Origin: Spongiivirga citrea
Lineage (GTDB): Bacteria > Bacteroidota > Bacteroidia > Flavobacteriales > Flavobacteriaceae
Direction of reading: 5' to 3'
DNA: 64,000 nucleotides
NCBI RefSeq assembly: GCF_010671565.1
Contig: NZ_JAABOQ010000004.1
Span: forward strand, 496,001 to 560,000
This document shows, one piece after another, positions 29,544 through 36,949 of the stretch. Position 1 is the stretch's first letter. Each line of letters begins with the position of its first letter. The notes under the pieces were generated by a model that made no database searches, was not told the DNA's origin, and saw only the letters and a list, made by a program, of their open reading frames with translations. A program made the position numbers and the translations under genes.

Positions 29544-30428
29544 ATGGATAATTTAACTTTAAAGGAGGGTTTCGTCGGACAAAAGATGATAGTTCTGCCT
29601 AATGATATTAAAAAAAGGTTAAAAGAAAATCATGTTACCTCGGCCTTTTATATAACTGACATCGGTTTTTACCCAATGGCAAGTCATCATCACAGGACCA
29701 GAAAAAAGGGCGCTAAAGAATATATTTTTATATACTGTACTGAAGGCGAAGGAACTTTGAAAGTTAGATCAGAAATAAAAAAGATAAAACCAAATAACTT
29801 TTTTATTGTTCCTAAAAAGACACCTCACGAATACTGGGCAAATGAACAGAATCCATGGAGTATTTATTGGATTCATTTTGATGGTAGTTCTTCAAAACAC
29901 ATATTTAAGAGATATTCTCAGTTTATGCATGAATCTTCCATCATTCCATTTGAAAACGATAGAATAAAAACTTTTAATCAAATATTTAATATTTTTTTAA
30001 GCGACTATGTTGAACCAAGACTAGAATATGCAAATGTATTAGGGCTTAATTTCATATCTTCTTTTGTTTATTATAAAGTTGAAAGATCTTTTGAATTGGA
30101 TACTAAGAATATCTTGGTTGAAAAAATAATTGAATTCTTGAATCAAAATTTACACAGATCTATCAAGTCAGAAGAAATTGCGAAAGAATTCAATCGTTCA
30201 CCTTCGCATATTTTTAATTTATTCAAAAAGAAGACTGGGTATTCATTAATACATTTCTTCAATTTAAAGAAAATGCAAAAAGCATGTGAATACATTAATT
30301 ATACTGATTTTACGGCTAAGGAAATAAGCTACAGAGTAGGCTTTCAGGACCCCTTATATTTTTCAAGAATGTTTAAAAAGTATATGGGCGTTTCACCAAG
30401 ACTATATAAGAAAGAGCAGAAAAACTAG
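29544..30428 (+). CDS. AraC family transcriptional regulator, likely PUL regulator
   Basis: 294 residues from the ATG at 29544, the usual AraC length; an in-frame ATG at 29439 would add 35 residues of no family similarity and is rejected. N-terminal cupin-like sensor domain (HHHRTRKKGAKEYIFIYCTEGEGT, split at about residues 45-70; PKKTPHEYWANEQNPWSIYWIHFDG) and C-terminal double helix-turn-helix (IKSEEIAKEFNRSPSHIF, FTAKEISYRVGFQDPLYFSRMFKKYMG). It is divergent from sulfatase 3 with a 219-bp intergenic region. No hybrid two-component or ECF regulator is present, so this is the best candidate for sugar-responsive control of the PUL. The inducer is unknown. Confidence 0.9.
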   Translation: MDNLTLKEGFVGQKMIVLPNDIKKRLKENHVTSAFYITDIGFYPMASHHHRTRKKGAKEYIFIYCTEGEGTLKVRSEIKKIKPNNFFIVPKKTPHEYWANEQNPWSIYWIHFDGSSSKHIFKRYSQFMHESSIIPFENDRIKTFNQIFNIFLSDYVEPRLEYANVLGLNFISSFVYYKVERSFELDTKNILVEKIIEFLNQNLHRSIKSEEIAKEFNRSPSHIFNLFKKKTGYSLIHFFNLKKMQKACEYINYTDFTAKEISYRVGFQDPLYFSRMFKKYMGVSPRLYKKEQKN

Positions 30429-30554
30429 TTGATATGAGCTCAATTAAATTATAGAAATTGAAAAGATTATAGGAAGATGGACATTAGTAGTACCTAGCCT
30501 TTAAATTTTTAAAAATACATCAGCTATTATTAGAACAAGAATGAATAAATACAA

Positions 30555-31715
30555 TCAAGAATGCCAATTCATTCCTTCTGCCTGTTTTTCAAAGACTCTT
30601 GTGATTATAACACCTTCTGTTAATGAGGTTACAACAATATAATTGCAGTTGATATATGCTTGAGAATCTAGACTATTATCGTTTGGCCCAATGCGGGCAA
30701 AAACCCCGAAATCACGTTCAACAATATCCATGGTATGAATAGTAAGATTATAGAAAGTTTCAAAACCATTGACTGGAGTAATTGAGAAATCTCCGATCGC
30801 AATTAACCCAACCTGAGAAAATGAATAACCCGGTCTTTCTATGCAAAAATCGGAATTATCGTAGTTAAAATTATTGATTGAACGTTCCAGTTGATATATG
30901 TATTCATCTTCAAATAATTTGATGAATTCTTCATCTGTCAAACTATAATCATTGTCAACTATAACCCTCGCATTAGGTGTTCTACCCAAGCAGGGAACAG
31001 ATGTGGGATTATCATCAACTGTGCAACACCCTAGCACTTCGTAACTAATGCCTGTTCGCGGATAACCAGGAGCATCTTCAAATTCTCCTCCAACAGTTGT
31101 ATAAATCCAAAAATAAGGCGTAGCCATCTTTGGAGCACATGAACCAACATCAGTTCCATCAGGACCTGCTCCTACATTTTCATCAAAAGGAGGGTCTATA
31201 TGAATTGGGAGTTCAAACTCATCAATTACATCTCCATTGGGATCTATAGGTGATATCGTTATATCGCCATCATGTGGCAAATCCAACCCTTCCGGGTCTA
31301 AGTCGACATAAAAAATAGAAATAGAATCTATACTCTCTTCTTCATTAAGAGTTAATTCGTGATAACCCGCTGCGCCAGTAATTTGTACCAATACCCCATT
31401 TAGCGGAACCTCATCTCGATTAAGTATTCTAATACGTCCTTTTATACCTGGCCATAAATTAATGGTATCCTTATCAATTTTTAGGTCCGATAGGTTTTTG
31501 TTAGTAGGAGTACTATCGCTTTTAAATTGGCTATTGGTAAATAACAAGGCTTGGTTAATATCATCAGGTTTGTTATTTGGTTGCTCTTCTTCCGGATTAG
31601 TCGAATCCTCAAACGGCAAGTCATTATTAGTCTCGTTCTTTTCGCAGCTTAAGATTGCCAATAACATAATACAGCTTAAAAAAAGGCAAAATCTAGAATT
31701 CAATAAATTTTTCAT
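30555..31715 (-). CDS. Hypothetical lipoprotein
   Basis: 386 residues, not recognised. It has a lipobox LAILSC (lipidated Cys24) and an acidic, Asn/Pro-rich linker (residues 25-55), then a beta-rich segment with an Ig-like feel (LWPGIKGRIRILNRDEVPLNGV). A Cys-containing central part (DVGSCAPKMATPYFWIY, VLGCCTVDDNPTSVPCLGR) has six cysteines in about 110 residues, which could form disulfides outside the cytoplasm. It stands alone: convergent with the araC gene, with a 194-bp gap to the tRNA gene upstream on the same strand. Probably exported and surface-associated; no function is proposed. Confidence 0.6.
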   Translation of the reverse strand: MKNLLNSRFCLFLSCIMLLAILSCEKNETNNDLPFEDSTNPEEEQPNNKPDDINQALLFTNSQFKSDSTPTNKNLSDLKIDKDTINLWPGIKGRIRILNRDEVPLNGVLVQITGAAGYHELTLNEEESIDSISIFYVDLDPEGLDLPHDGDITISPIDPNGDVIDEFELPIHIDPPFDENVGAGPDGTDVGSCAPKMATPYFWIYTTVGGEFEDAPGYPRTGISYEVLGCCTVDDNPTSVPCLGRTPNARVIVDNDYSLTDEEFIKLFEDEYIYQLERSINNFNYDNSDFCIERPGYSFSQVGLIAIGDFSITPVNGFETFYNLTIHTMDIVERDFGVFARIGPNDNSLDSQAYINCNYIVVTSLTEGVIITRVFEKQAEGMNWHS

Positions 31716-31865
31716 CGCAAATTCTTTTAGATTGTTTCTTAACTAAAACTAGCTAGAATTCATTCCAAAAATTAACCAGATTAAGCAAGTGGTGGATACT
31801 GTTTAGTAGGTGGTATGTATACTTCTGTAATTGCGAATAGCCGGAAAATGGTGAGATCGTTAAAA

Positions 31866-31903
31866 AACAAAAGCAAGCTAAATGAATAGCTTGCTTTTGT
31901 TTC
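31866..31903 (-). terminator. Strong hairpin terminator after tRNA-Arg
   Basis: A perfect 16-bp inverted repeat, AAACAAAAGCAAGCTA, loop AATGAA, then its exact complement TAGCTTGCTTTTGTTT. On the minus strand it begins 6 bp after the tRNA 3' end, and the A/T-rich arm gives a U-run. It is symmetric, so it could also work on the + strand. Confidence 0.85.
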
Positions 31904-31909
31904 ATTCGT

Positions 31910-31982
31910 GACCTCGGCAGGATTCAAACCTGCAACCTTCTGAGCCGTAATCAGATGCGCTATTCAGTTGCGCCACGAGGCC
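31910..31982 (-). tRNA. tRNA-Arg (anticodon ACG)
   Basis: Read on the minus strand, a 73-nt cloverleaf: acceptor stem GGCCTCG with CGAGGTC (one G-U pair) and discriminator A; the anticodon stem TCTGA/TCAGA encloses the loop TTACGGC, giving anticodon ACG (wobble A normally becomes inosine and reads CGU, CGC, CGA). The T-loop reads GGTTTGAATCC. The 3' CCA is not encoded, as is common in this phylum. It is a lone tRNA gene. Confidence 0.95.
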
Positions 31983-32019
31983 ATTATATTTCGCATTAAT
32001 ATTTCTACTTTTGCGGGTG

Positions 32020-32052
32020 CAAATATACTATTTTAATAAAACACTTTCCAAA
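32020..32052 (-). promoter_or_regulatory. Promoter for tRNA-Arg (Bacteroidota -33/-7 type)
   Basis: On the minus strand TATATTTG (32027 to 32020) matches the Bacteroidota -7 box TAnnTTTG; a TTTG at 32052 to 32049 lies 21 bp upstream, matching the -33 element. The box is about 38 bp before the tRNA 5' end. Confidence 0.65.
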
Positions 32053-32088
32053 CAAAACTCAAACAATTATAAAGCTTAATTTTATAGC

Positions 32089-32724
32089 ATGATCAAAGAA
32101 GCGTCCATAACAGGATTTGAAGGTATTTTTGAACCAGCCTTACTAGCAGAGATTCAAGAAGTAGGTGTCGAAAAATCATTCGAAAAGAATGACATAATCA
32201 TCGATTTTGGTGAACGTATGACCAATATACCATTGGTTATAAAAGGTTCGATTAAAATAGTAAGAGAGGATGATAACGGTAATGAATTATTACTCTATTT
32301 CCTTGAAAAAGGAGACAGTTGTGCGATGTCATTAACATGTTGTTTTGGTGATTCGAAAAGTAAAATTAGAGCTACTGCAGAAACCGATACCACGATAATT
32401 ACGATTCCAAAAGATAAAATGGAGTGGTTTATGAGCAAGTACGACAGCTGGCGGTTTTATATCCTCAGAAGTTATCAAGACCGTTTTGATGAAATGCTGG
32501 AAACGATAGACACCCTTGCCTTTATGAATATGGAAGAGCGTTTGTATCGTTATCTATCTGATAAAACCATAATTGCGGATAGTAATGAGATAATTATAAA
32601 ACATCATGAGATTGCAGAGGACCTAAACACTTCTCGAACGGTAATTTCTAGGCTTCTCAAAAAACTTGAAATAGAAGGAAAAATTAAACTCGGAAGAAAT
32701 AAGATTGTTGTTTTGAAAAGTTAA
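32089..32724 (+). CDS. Crp/Fnr family transcriptional regulator of the sulfur module
   Basis: 211 residues with an N-terminal cyclic-nucleotide-binding-like domain (DFGERMTNIPLVIKGSIKIV, LLYFLEKGDSCAMSLTCCFGD) and a C-terminal winged helix (IAEDLNTSRTVISRLLKKLE). Three cysteines in CAMSLTCC, near the position of the phosphate-binding cassette, could sense redox or sulfide/persulfide; this is inference. Compared with E. coli CRP (S-R-E-T-V-G-R), the recognition helix S-R-T-V-I-S-R keeps both arginines but not the Glu. Two GTGA-N6-TCAC sites immediately downstream (32725-32738, 34563-34576) are probable operators. A TACTTTTG box at 32006-32013 could be its promoter. It lies 57 bp upstream of the first YeeE/YedE gene. 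Confidence 0.9.
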   Translation: MIKEASITGFEGIFEPALLAEIQEVGVEKSFEKNDIIIDFGERMTNIPLVIKGSIKIVREDDNGNELLLYFLEKGDSCAMSLTCCFGDSKSKIRATAETDTTIITIPKDKMEWFMSKYDSWRFYILRSYQDRFDEMLETIDTLAFMNMEERLYRYLSDKTIIADSNEIIIKHHEIAEDLNTSRTVISRLLKKLEIEGKIKLGRNKIVVLKS

Positions 32725-32738
32725 GTGACTTTTATCAC
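32725..32738 (+). promoter_or_regulatory. Predicted Crp/Fnr operator 1
   Basis: GTGACTTTTATCAC is an inverted repeat of the form GTGA-N6-TCAC. Its centre is 33 bp upstream of the centre of a TAAATTTG -7 box (32761-32768), as for class II Crp activation. It lies 43 bp before the first YeeE/YedE start codon. A matching site precedes the MBL-rhodanese gene. Confidence 0.75.
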
Positions 32739-32760
32739 ACACGTCTATATTGTCTCACAT

Positions 32761-32768
32761 TAAATTTG
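32761..32768 (+). promoter_or_regulatory. -7 box of the YeeE/YedE-TauE operon
   Basis: TAAATTTG fits TAnnTTTG. No -33 TTTG is seen at the expected spacing, consistent with dependence on an activator bound at 32725-32738. The transcript leader would be only a few bases long. Confidence 0.6.
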
Positions 32769-32781
32769 CATAAAAAATTAT

Positions 32782-33339
32782 ATGGAAATACTATTATCTC
32801 CTTGGCCATGGTATGTATCAGGTCCTCTTATTGCGCTAGTAATGGCACTCCTAATATACTTCAGCAAAACTTTTGGAATGTCGTCAAACCTACGTACACT
32901 TTGTGCTATTGGTGGGGCGGGCAAAAAAGTGCCTTTTTTCAAATTTGATTGGAGATCACAATGGTGGAATTTAATCGTGGTCACCGGTGCTGTTATTGGT
33001 GGGTACATAGCCCACTTTTTACTTTCAAATCCTACTGATATTGATTTAAGCACTAGTACAGCCGTAGCGCTTAACGAAATGGGATTCCAAGATATTGGTA
33101 AATCACTTTTACCCAATGAAATCTACGGATGGGATGCAGTTTTAAGTGTAAAAGGACTTTCCATTTTAATTATAGGTGGCTTTCTAGTAGGTTTTGGAAC
33201 GCGTTACGGAGGAGGTTGCACTTCTGGACATGCCATAACAGGTTTAAGTAGTCTACAAAGACCATCTTTAATCGCTGTAATTGGATTTTTCATTGGTGGA
33301 CTAATCATGACACATTTCATTTTACCTCTAATTTTTTAA
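32782..33339 (+). CDS. YeeE/YedE family sulfur transporter, first half-type
   Basis: 185 residues with about four hydrophobic segments. The YeeE/YedE signature GFGTRYGGGCTSGHAITGLS (around residues 134-153) contains the conserved Cys that in characterised thiosulfate transporters (TsuA/YeeE) relays the substrate. It is followed 12 bp later by a second, shorter YeeE/YedE protein with its own Cys motif; together they may correspond to the two halves of the longer YeeE. Context (persulfide dioxygenase-like gene, TauE/SafE permease) supports transport of a reduced sulfur compound such as thiosulfate. The direction and exact substrate are not determined. Confidence 0.88.
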   Translation: MEILLSPWPWYVSGPLIALVMALLIYFSKTFGMSSNLRTLCAIGGAGKKVPFFKFDWRSQWWNLIVVTGAVIGGYIAHFLLSNPTDIDLSTSTAVALNEMGFQDIGKSLLPNEIYGWDAVLSVKGLSILIIGGFLVGFGTRYGGGCTSGHAITGLSSLQRPSLIAVIGFFIGGLIMTHFILPLIF

Positions 33340-33351
33340 TTCCCCATACAG

Positions 33352-33765
33352 ATGAAATACATTAAATTTTTAGCAGTCGGAATCTTTTTCGGAATCGTGT
33401 TAGTAAAATCAGAAGCTGTTTCTTGGTATCGCATTTTTGAAATGTTCCGTTTTGAATCATTCCATATGTATGGTATTATAGGAACCGCTGTTTTAAGTGG
33501 AATTCTATTCTTGCAAATTGGAAAGAAAATGGGATTGAAAAACACAGAGGGCTCCATAATTTCTGTTCCCAAAAAGGAACGAAGTTTAATCCGCTATATT
33601 TTAGGTGGAATCATTTTTGGTCTAGGTTGGGCTTTAGCTGGGGCTTGTCCAGGGCCTATGTATATTTTAGTCGGAACCGGTGTATTTTCAATGTTAATTG
33701 TTATAGCTGCGGCGATATTTGGCACTTATATATATGGTGTCCTAAAAGATAAACTACCTCATTAA
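33352..33765 (+). CDS. YeeE/YedE family sulfur transporter, second half-type (DUF6691-like)
   Basis: 137 residues, four predicted membrane segments. The conserved Cys motif is GLGWALAGACPGPMYILVG (around residues 86-104). It begins 12 bp after the 185-residue YeeE/YedE gene and its stop overlaps the start of the next gene by one base (TAATG). This two-gene split arrangement is common in Bacteroidota and Proteobacteria beside persulfide dioxygenase genes. Role as in its partner: membrane passage of thiosulfate or a related sulfur species. Confidence 0.87.
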   Translation: MKYIKFLAVGIFFGIVLVKSEAVSWYRIFEMFRFESFHMYGIIGTAVLSGILFLQIGKKMGLKNTEGSIISVPKKERSLIRYILGGIIFGLGWALAGACPGPMYILVGTGVFSMLIVIAAAIFGTYIYGVLKDKLPH

Positions 33766-34556
33766 TGGAAACTGTTGAAATAATTGGATATATCGCAGCA
33801 CTTCTAATAGGTGTTATTTTGGGCTTATTAGGTGGTGGTGGATCTATTCTTACGGTACCTCTATTGGTATATGTAATGGGGTATAACCCTGTAATCGCTA
33901 CGGCCTATTCCTTATTTGTGGTTGGAACTTCGTCCATTGCCGGAGTAGCACAAAAACTTCGTATGGGTCTGGTTGATCTAAAAACAGGTTTTTCATTTGT
34001 CTTTCCATCCTTCATTGCCGTTTACCTATCTAGAAGATACTTAGTTCCGGCATTGCCTGAAACTTTTTTTACCATTGGAGATTTTGAGTTTACTCAGAGC
34101 ATGGGCTTAATGCTATTTTTTGCATTTGTTATGCTATACTCAGCTTTTGCCATGATCCGATCTAAAAATAGTGATAAAGAAACCTCTAAAAAAATACCTT
34201 ACTATATGATATTCATTCAAGGTATTGCCATTGGTTTTATAACAGGAATGATTGGCGCCGGGGGTGGATTTTTATACGTTCCAGCTTTGGTACTTTGGTC
34301 GGGTTTACCAATGAAAAAAGCCGTTGGCACCTCATTGGTTATCATCGCGGTAAACTCACTTATCGGTTTTAGTGGAGATTTACAGAATCTTGAAATTGAA
34401 TGGGTCTTTTTGCTAATATTCTCTCTCTTAACCCTAATTGGTGTACTTATTGGAGGAAAACTCTCTAAATACGTACCTAATAAGAAACTAAAGAAGAGCT
34501 TTGGTTACTTTATTTTAGTGATGAGCTTTTATATAATTTATAAGGAGTTGTTATGA
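33765..34556 (+). CDS. Sulfite exporter TauE/SafE family permease
   Basis: 263 residues, eight hydrophobic segments in two repeats, each with the family's glycine motif: GVILGLLGGGGSILTVPLLVY near residue 20 (split as two runs) and GFITGMIGAGGGFLYVPALV near residue 160. The TSUP family moves sulfite, sulfoacetate or related anions across the inner membrane. It overlaps the preceding YeeE/YedE gene by one base, so they are translationally coupled. With the downstream persulfide dioxygenase, which yields sulfite, export of sulfite is the simplest role. Confidence 0.9.
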   Translation: METVEIIGYIAALLIGVILGLLGGGGSILTVPLLVYVMGYNPVIATAYSLFVVGTSSIAGVAQKLRMGLVDLKTGFSFVFPSFIAVYLSRRYLVPALPETFFTIGDFEFTQSMGLMLFFAFVMLYSAFAMIRSKNSDKETSKKIPYYMIFIQGIAIGFITGMIGAGGGFLYVPALVLWSGLPMKKAVGTSLVIIAVNSLIGFSGDLQNLEIEWVFLLIFSLLTLIGVLIGGKLSKYVPNKKLKKSFGYFILVMSFYIIYKELL

Positions 34557-34560
34557 GAAA

Positions 34561-34578
34561 ATGTGATGATTGTCACAT
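34561..34578 (+). promoter_or_regulatory. Predicted Crp/Fnr operator 2
   Basis: ATGTGATGATTGTCACAT is a perfect 6-bp inverted repeat with a 6-bp spacer and contains TGTGA-N6-TCACA, the textbook CRP-type half-sites. Its centre is 32 bp upstream of the centre of a TACCTTTG box (34598-34605), matching operator 1. It begins 4 bp after the TauE/SafE stop codon. Confidence 0.82.
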
Positions 34579-34597
34579 ATAAAAAATCAATTCTTAA

Positions 34598-34605
34598 TAC
34601 CTTTG
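34598..34605 (+). promoter_or_regulatory. -7 box of the MBL-rhodanese gene
   Basis: TACCTTTG fits TAnnTTTG and lies 10 bp before the ATG at 34616, giving a very short leader. It has no -33 box and is placed for activation from operator 2. Confidence 0.6.
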
Positions 34606-34615
34606 AAAAAAATTA

Positions 34616-36028
34616 ATGAAGATGAAGATCGAACAAATTTATACAGGTTGTTTAGCACAAGGTGCTTATTATATAGAATCGAATGGCGAAGCTGCAATTA
34701 TAGACCCACTTCGTGAAACACAACAATATATCGACAAGGCAAAGGCAGAAAATGCAACGATCAAATATGTATTTGAAACGCACTTTCACGCCGATTTTGT
34801 TTCTGGTCACGTAGATCTTGCAAAGAAAACAGGCGCTACCATTGTTTATGGCCCTTATGCAAGTACAGAATATGATATTCACTCAGCTAAAGATGGAGAG
34901 ATTTTTAACATCGGAGCTATCAAAATTAAAGTACTTCATACTCCAGGTCACACACCTGAGTCGTCAACCTATTTGTTGATTGATGAAAATGGGAAAGAAC
35001 ATGCTATCTTTTCCGGGGACACCCTGTTTCTTGGTGATGTAGGTCGACCTGATCTCGCTATTAAAAGTGATGTTACAAAAGAAGATCTCGCTGCCATGCT
35101 ATATGATTCTTTACGAGAAAAAATCATGACTTTGCCAGATGATGTTATTGTATATCCTGCTCATGGCGCAGGTTCAGCCTGTGGTAAAAACTTAAGCAAA
35201 GAAACAGTTGGTTTATTAGGTGATCAAAAGAAGACAAATTATGCACTTCGTGCCGATATGACCAAAGAAGAGTTTGTAAAAGAAGTGCTAGATGGAATTC
35301 CACCACCGCCGCAGTATTTTTCTAAAAATGCGATGCTAAATAAAACTGGATATTCAGAATTTGAAGAAGTTTTGAAAAAAGGAGATTCGCCACTTGATGC
35401 TGAAACTTTTGAGGCAATGGCAAATCATGAAGGCGCTTTAGTTTTAGATGTTAGAACGGAACAAGATTTTGTAAAGGCACATATACCAAATTCCATTTTT
35501 ATTGGGCTTAACGGAAGCTTTGCTCCCTGGGTTGGCGCTTTAATAAGTGATTTGCGTCAGCCAATCTTATTAGTCGTTCCTGAAGGCAAATCTGCTGAAG
35601 CGGTAACGCGACTTTCCCGAGTTGGTTATGATAATACTCTAGGGTATTTAGAAGGCGGGCTTGACACATGGAAAGCAGCAGGAAAAGATATTGAAACACT
35701 GAAATCTATTAAAGCAGAAGAGTTTTCTAAAGACTTCAAAAACAAAGAGATTAATGTGTTAGACGTTCGAAAAGATGGTGAGTTTAATGCAGCCCATATT
35801 GAAAATGTACAGCATTTTGCACTGGACTTTATTAATGAACATATGAGTGAAGTCGATCGGGATAAAGAATATTATGTTCACTGTGCTGGAGGTTATCGAT
35901 CGGTAATAGCAGCGTCTATTTTAAAAGCAAGAGGATTTAATAAGTTGATTGACGTTGCCGGTGGATTCGGTGCAATAAAACAGACAGATTTGCCGATTGT
36001 AGAAACGGCTTGTTCTTCTGGGATGTAG
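34616..36028 (+). CDS. MBL-fold hydrolase with two rhodanese domains, persulfide-dioxygenase-like
   Basis: 470 residues. Residues 1-235 are a metallo-beta-lactamase domain of the ETHE1/Blh type: metal motif ETHFHADFVSGH near 58-69, LHTPGHTPES and the ligand Asp in FSGDTLFLGDVGRPDL. Two rhodanese domains follow: the first (about 265-360) has VVPEGKSAEA where the catalytic Cys should be and is probably inactive; the second (about 370-465) keeps the active Cys in YVHCAGGYRS. The expected reaction is oxidation of glutathione- or other thiol persulfide to sulfite, with the rhodanese moving sulfane sulfur to form thiosulfate. It is cytoplasmic, with its own predicted Crp/Fnr-controlled promoter. 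Confidence 0.92.
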   Translation: MKMKIEQIYTGCLAQGAYYIESNGEAAIIDPLRETQQYIDKAKAENATIKYVFETHFHADFVSGHVDLAKKTGATIVYGPYASTEYDIHSAKDGEIFNIGAIKIKVLHTPGHTPESSTYLLIDENGKEHAIFSGDTLFLGDVGRPDLAIKSDVTKEDLAAMLYDSLREKIMTLPDDVIVYPAHGAGSACGKNLSKETVGLLGDQKKTNYALRADMTKEEFVKEVLDGIPPPPQYFSKNAMLNKTGYSEFEEVLKKGDSPLDAETFEAMANHEGALVLDVRTEQDFVKAHIPNSIFIGLNGSFAPWVGALISDLRQPILLVVPEGKSAEAVTRLSRVGYDNTLGYLEGGLDTWKAAGKDIETLKSIKAEEFSKDFKNKEINVLDVRKDGEFNAAHIENVQHFALDFINEHMSEVDRDKEYYVHCAGGYRSVIAASILKARGFNKLIDVAGGFGAIKQTDLPIVETACSSGM

Positions 36029-36065
36029 CTTTACAAATAATATAATCGCTTTGAAAACGAGGGAA

Positions 36066-36575
36066 CTATTTTTCTTTGTTCTTCAAACCATAAATAGTGG
36101 TGTGCATTCCAGCAATTTTCCATTGAGAATCTATCTTTTCCATCAAGCGTGTTTCTCGTTTTAATCCGCGAATAGGATCTTCTTGTTCGTAGGTTACCCA
36201 AGCACCATTACCATATAACCTGACCTCAATATCTTTTAATGGTTTAGGTAGTGGATCTGGTTCAGGATGTTCTTCAAAATAAGCCTTTACAAATTCATTT
36301 ATTTCCTTCCACCCTAAAGTTTCTGTAATTATACTGTCAGGGAATTGCATATACGTTTTGGTAACAAAATCTTCATGCACCCAATTATCCTTCCAAGATT
36401 CATAATTACGGCTAAATGCGGTCTTGGTTTCATTATTCAACACCGCTAATATGGCAGTCTTTTCTTGATTGAAGTTTTCTATCTCTACATCTTCCTTTTG
36501 CACTTTTTCCTTCTTGCAACTAATAGCGCACAAGAAAACTGTAGTAAGAATAACTAACTTTTTCATTTTCATCAA
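36066..36575 (-). CDS. SnoaL/NTF2-like lipoprotein
   Basis: 169 residues. The signal ends in FLCAISC with lipidated Cys20. The remainder has the look of an NTF2/SnoaL-like fold (AILAVLNNETKTAFSRNYESWKDNW, YGNGAWVTYEQ, RETRLMEKIDSQWKIAGMHT split over the last 60 residues). Such proteins are common in Flavobacteria; function is unknown and may be small-molecule binding in the periplasm. It is 50 bp downstream of clpS on the same strand and convergent with the MBL gene. Confidence 0.75.
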   Translation of the reverse strand: MMKMKKLVILTTVFLCAISCKKEKVQKEDVEIENFNQEKTAILAVLNNETKTAFSRNYESWKDNWVHEDFVTKTYMQFPDSIITETLGWKEINEFVKAYFEEHPEPDPLPKPLKDIEVRLYGNGAWVTYEQEDPIRGLKRETRLMEKIDSQWKIAGMHTTIYGLKNKEK

Positions 36576-36625
36576 TATTTTGAGAATTAAGGGTTCTTTT
36601 GAAAATTGAAGAACTCTTTTAAAAA

Positions 36626-36901
36626 TTAAACTATCTCGGCACTAAGCCCAGCTTGAAGTAATTTTGAGCAACGCGGCTTGAGATCATCATAACTCCCAGT
36701 TTTTACAGTACATTTACCTTTGTAATGAACAATAATTGAACATTGTTCAGCCTGCTCGGGAGTATGTTCGCAAGCTTGCATAAGCATTTCGATAACATGA
36801 TCGAACGTATTGACGTCATCATTGTACAAAACGATCTCATTTTGCTTGATGACCTCTTCATCTAGTAAGACTTTTTCTAATATTTCCGTTTGCCCACTCA
36901 T
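36626..36901 (-). CDS. clpS: ATP-dependent Clp protease adaptor ClpS
   Basis: 91 residues. The ClpS core is clear: VLYNDDVNTFDHVIEML (residues about 24-40), with the Asp-Asp/Asn that grip an N-degron amino group, and EQCSIIVHYKGKCTVKTG further on. ClpS delivers N-end-rule substrates to ClpAP/ClpCP in the cytoplasm. It lies 48 bp after prmA; prmA-clpS-tpiA linkage is usual in Flavobacteria. Confidence 0.95.
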   Translation of the reverse strand: MSGQTEILEKVLLDEEVIKQNEIVLYNDDVNTFDHVIEMLMQACEHTPEQAEQCSIIVHYKGKCTVKTGSYDDLKPRCSKLLQAGLSAEIV

Positions 36902-36949
36902 TTCAAAAGCAATTTAGTGAATGTCAGTCAATTCAAAAAATATTCAATA

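Noticed and set aside
32778-33116. Antisense frame over the first YeeE/YedE gene
   Set aside because: The + strand frame has a conserved GGGCTSGH motif; the antisense product resembles nothing.
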